Assembly: GCA_018385415.1 (NCBI GenBank)
Contig: JAHAZA010000079.1
Coordinates: 1-8,238, forward strand
From: Treponema sp.
GTDB lineage: Bacteria > Spirochaetota > Spirochaetia > Treponematales > Treponemataceae
Length of the DNA stretch: 8,238 bases
Direction: 5' to 3'
Under the pieces are notes generated by a model. It searched no databases. It was not told the DNA's origin and saw only the letters and a program-made list of their open reading frames with translations. How positions within the stretch are numbered: the first letter of the stretch is position 1; the number at the start of each line of letters is the position of its first letter. Shown here piece by piece: positions 6,714-8,238 of this stretch. The position numbers and the translations under genes are program-made.

Positions 6714-7682
6714 ATGAGTACAAGAGATTTTGAATGTAAACAGATAGCCTTTGTTTTTACTTCAAAAGGTGAAAAAATCAGTTTTAAGAACGACAATCTT
6801 TTAATCCAAGATGAAGAAGGTAAAGTAAAACATCAATCAACTTGCTACAGACTTTTCCTTCTATTCATTTGTGGCGATTATTGTATTACCTCTGGTTTAT
6901 TGGATAGAGCTTCCAAATTTGGGTTTAACATCGTGTTGATGACTTCGAATTTGAGAGTTGTAAAAATAATTCCCGCAAAAGCAGAAGGAAATGTACTGCT
7001 TCGTAAAAAACAATATAACCTGAAGGAAACTTCAATTGCCGCCCATGTAATTGCAAATAAGATTCATAATCAGAATTATCTACTAAAAAAGAAAAGAAAT
7101 AAGACGGAGGAAGAAAAAGACACAATCAAAAAACTGGAACAATTTGAAAAAGATGTCTTGAAAGAAAACCTTGACGCCCAGAATATTATGGGCATTGAGG
7201 GAGTAAGTGCAAAGCTTTATTTTCAGTCTTTATTTAATAATCATAATTGGAAATCAAGACGGCCTAGAGCAAAACAGGATGTAACCAATTGTCTTATGGA
7301 CATAGGTTACACGATTCTATTTAATGTGATAAATGCACTGCTGGAGATGTATGGTTTTGATGTCTATGTTGGAATTTTACACACTCAGTTTTTCCATAGG
7401 AAATCACTTGTTTGTGACCTTGAAGAACCTTTCAGACCAATAATTGATGCTGCACTAATTAAAGCCTTGAATTTAGGACAAATTAACGAAAAAGATTTTT
7501 GGAAAACTAACGAACAATACATTTTGACATGGAAGAATTCTGCAAAATATGTAGAAATTTTTATAAGGGCTATTATGGAATACAAGAATGAAATTTTCAT
7601 TTATCTACAGAGCTATTATCGAGCTTTTATGAGAGGAAAAAATCCAAAAGACTTTCCAGTTTTTGATATGGGAGATGAATAA
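6711..7682 (+). CDS. cas1: Cas1, CRISPR integrase
   Basis: Cas1 joins new spacers to the leader end of the array, acting as a complex with Cas2. The protein is 323 residues, normal for this family. The metal-binding active site is present: E163 in NIMGIEGVSAKLYF, H224 in VGILHTQFFHRKSL, and the acidic pair D236/E239 in CDLEEPFRP. The N-terminal beta-rich domain covers about 1-85 and the alpha-helical catalytic domain the rest. A lysine/glutamate-rich helical segment (about 124-150) lies between them. Two ATG codons adjoin (6711 and 6714); the first has GAG six bases upstream and is used here. The gene ends two bases before cas2, with a GGGAGA site for cas2 inside its last codons. Confidence 0.98.
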   Translation: MMSTRDFECKQIAFVFTSKGEKISFKNDNLLIQDEEGKVKHQSTCYRLFLLFICGDYCITSGLLDRASKFGFNIVLMTSNLRVVKIIPAKAEGNVLLRKKQYNLKETSIAAHVIANKIHNQNYLLKKKRNKTEEEKDTIKKLEQFEKDVLKENLDAQNIMGIEGVSAKLYFQSLFNNHNWKSRRPRAKQDVTNCLMDIGYTILFNVINALLEMYGFDVYVGILHTQFFHRKSLVCDLEEPFRPIIDAALIKALNLGQINEKDFWKTNEQYILTWKNSAKYVEIFIRAIMEYKNEIFIYLQSYYRAFMRGKNPKDFPVFDMGDE

Positions 7683-7684
7683 AA

Positions 7685-7960
7685 ATGCTCTTGGTAAGTT
7701 ACGATATAAGCAATGATAAAGTACGCACTAAGTTTTCTAAATTTCTTTCAAAATTTGGCTTCCGACTTCAATATTCTGTTTTTGAAATTACCAACAGCGA
7801 TACTGTTTTAAGAAATATTGAAAATGAAATTCAAAATGTTTACATGAAAACCTTTACAGAAGAGGATTCTGTTATTATATTTAACTTATCGGCTAGTTGC
7901 AAAAAGACCTGTTACGGATATGCTAGAAATGAAGAAACAGATGTTTTTGTAATTACCTGA
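7685..7960 (+). CDS. cas2: Cas2, structural partner of Cas1 in spacer acquisition
   Basis: This 91-residue protein has the ferredoxin-like Cas2 fold pattern: a first strand LLVSYDIS with the conserved D7, a helix VRTKFSKFLSKFG, a second strand QYSVFEI, a helix ENEIQNVYMK and a strand DSVIIFNLS. A Cas2 dimer bridges two Cas1 dimers and sets the length of the prespacer. GGGAGA just upstream serves as its ribosome binding site and only two bases part it from the cas1 stop, so the two are co-translated. The TGA at 7958-7960 is followed directly by the CRISPR leader with no terminator, so operon transcripts may read into the array. Confidence 0.96.
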   Translation: MLLVSYDISNDKVRTKFSKFLSKFGFRLQYSVFEITNSDTVLRNIENEIQNVYMKTFTEEDSVIIFNLSASCKKTCYGYARNEETDVFVIT

Positions 7961-8078
7961 AAGTTGCAAACCCCTAGTCTTACTGTGAAATTTGGAGTCT
8001 TATATGTCAAATAGGCCTAAAATTCATGCAACAAATGCGATAAACAGTATCAGACAGTACCGTTGTACAAATGCAGGG
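7961..8078 (+). promoter_or_regulatory. CRISPR leader
   Basis: The 118 bp between cas2 and the first repeat hold no credible gene. They contain short repeated motifs: AGTCTTA at 7976 and 7996 (20-bp step), ACAGTA at 8044 and 8054 (10-bp step) and ACAAATGC at 8031 and 8067 (36-bp step). Two perfect 8-bp palindromes occur, TAGGCCTA (8012-8019) and TTGTACAA (8063-8070). Leaders carry signals for Cas1-Cas2 docking and often the array promoter. TAAAAT (8018-8023) could be a -10 box but has no good -35 partner. The G-rich end (8076-8078) abuts the first repeat. Confidence 0.8.
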
Positions 8079-8238
8079 GTTTCAAACTACATTAAAATTT
8101 CTACTGTTGTAGATGAAGTCCTGTGTATGACGTTAAATGTGTTTCAAACTACATTAAAATTTCTACTGTTGTAGATTCATGAAGTTTTTTTGTCCTGCTG
8201 CTCAGTTTCAAACTACATTAAAATTTCTACTGTTGTAG
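8079..8238 (+). CRISPR. Type V-A CRISPR array, leader end (runs off the window)
   Basis: Three copies of a 36-bp repeat lie at 8079-8114, 8141-8176 and 8205-8238, the last lacking its final two bases because the window ends. All visible bases are identical. The repeat starts GTTTCAAACTACATT and ends AATTTCTACTGTTGTAGAT, whose TCTAC/GTAGA stem and TGTT loop are the Cas12a crRNA handle; this 19-base 3' part equals the handle of Francisella novicida as remembered. Spacers are 26 bp (8115-8140) and 28 bp (8177-8204). Neither matches anything else in the window by eye. Mature guides would be handle-first, made by Cas12a itself; no tracrRNA is expected. Direction is set by the handle and agrees with the leader beside cas2. 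Confidence 0.99.

Noticed and set aside
8012..8019. TAGGCCTA palindrome as an operator
   Set aside because: Only 8 bp, single copy, with no matching half-sites near the cas12a promoter; reported only as part of the leader.
7992..8174. Small TTG-initiated open frame running from the leader through the first repeat and spacer
   Set aside because: It is open only because the leader and repeat happen to lack stops in this frame; it crosses CRISPR repeats and has no RBS or recognisable product.

Overview
The window carries a compact type V-A CRISPR-Cas locus, all on the + strand, next to an IS110-family insertion sequence. The DNA is AT-rich with purine-rich Shine-Dalgarno sites. Together with the Cas12a lineage, this suggests a host-associated anaerobe such as a rumen or gut Treponema or a similar low-GC bacterium. 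That assignment is a guess from sequence flavour, not a database match.

Layout: 1-1258 is an IS110-like element: a strongly folded 5' non-coding stretch (candidate bridge RNA), a full-length DEDD/serine transposase (121-1200), and a short folded 3' flank. A rho-independent terminator (1273-1298) separates it from the CRISPR locus. The 1299-1441 gap holds a plausible promoter for cas12a and a small hairpin resembling the Cas12a crRNA handle. The operon cas12a (1442-5281), a BRO-N/DinD-like gene (5291-6148), cas4 (6114-6695), cas1 (6711-7682) and cas2 (7685-7960) then runs with gaps of 15 bp or less and one 35-bp overlap. A 118-bp leader (7961-8078) precedes the start of a CRISPR array: two full 36-bp repeats, two spacers, and a third repeat cut by the window end.

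How it works together: Cas12a can process its own crRNA and cut DNA, and its RuvC, Nuc and most crRNA-processing residues are present. Cas4, Cas1 and Cas2 form a complete spacer-acquisition set with their key residues intact. The repeat ends in the canonical Cas12a handle with a TCTAC/GTAGA stem.

The oddest element is the BRO-N/DinD-like gene embedded between cas12a and cas4. It uses a ribosome-binding site that overlaps the cas12a stop codon and its 3' end overlaps the cas4 start, so it is built into the operon rather than lying beside it. A 12-bp translation-start segment is duplicated exactly in front of this gene and in front of cas1, hinting at how the arrangement arose. Secondary points of interest are the candidate bridge RNA, the handle-like hairpin over the cas12a promoter (possible crRNA-like autoregulator), and phased short repeats in the leader.
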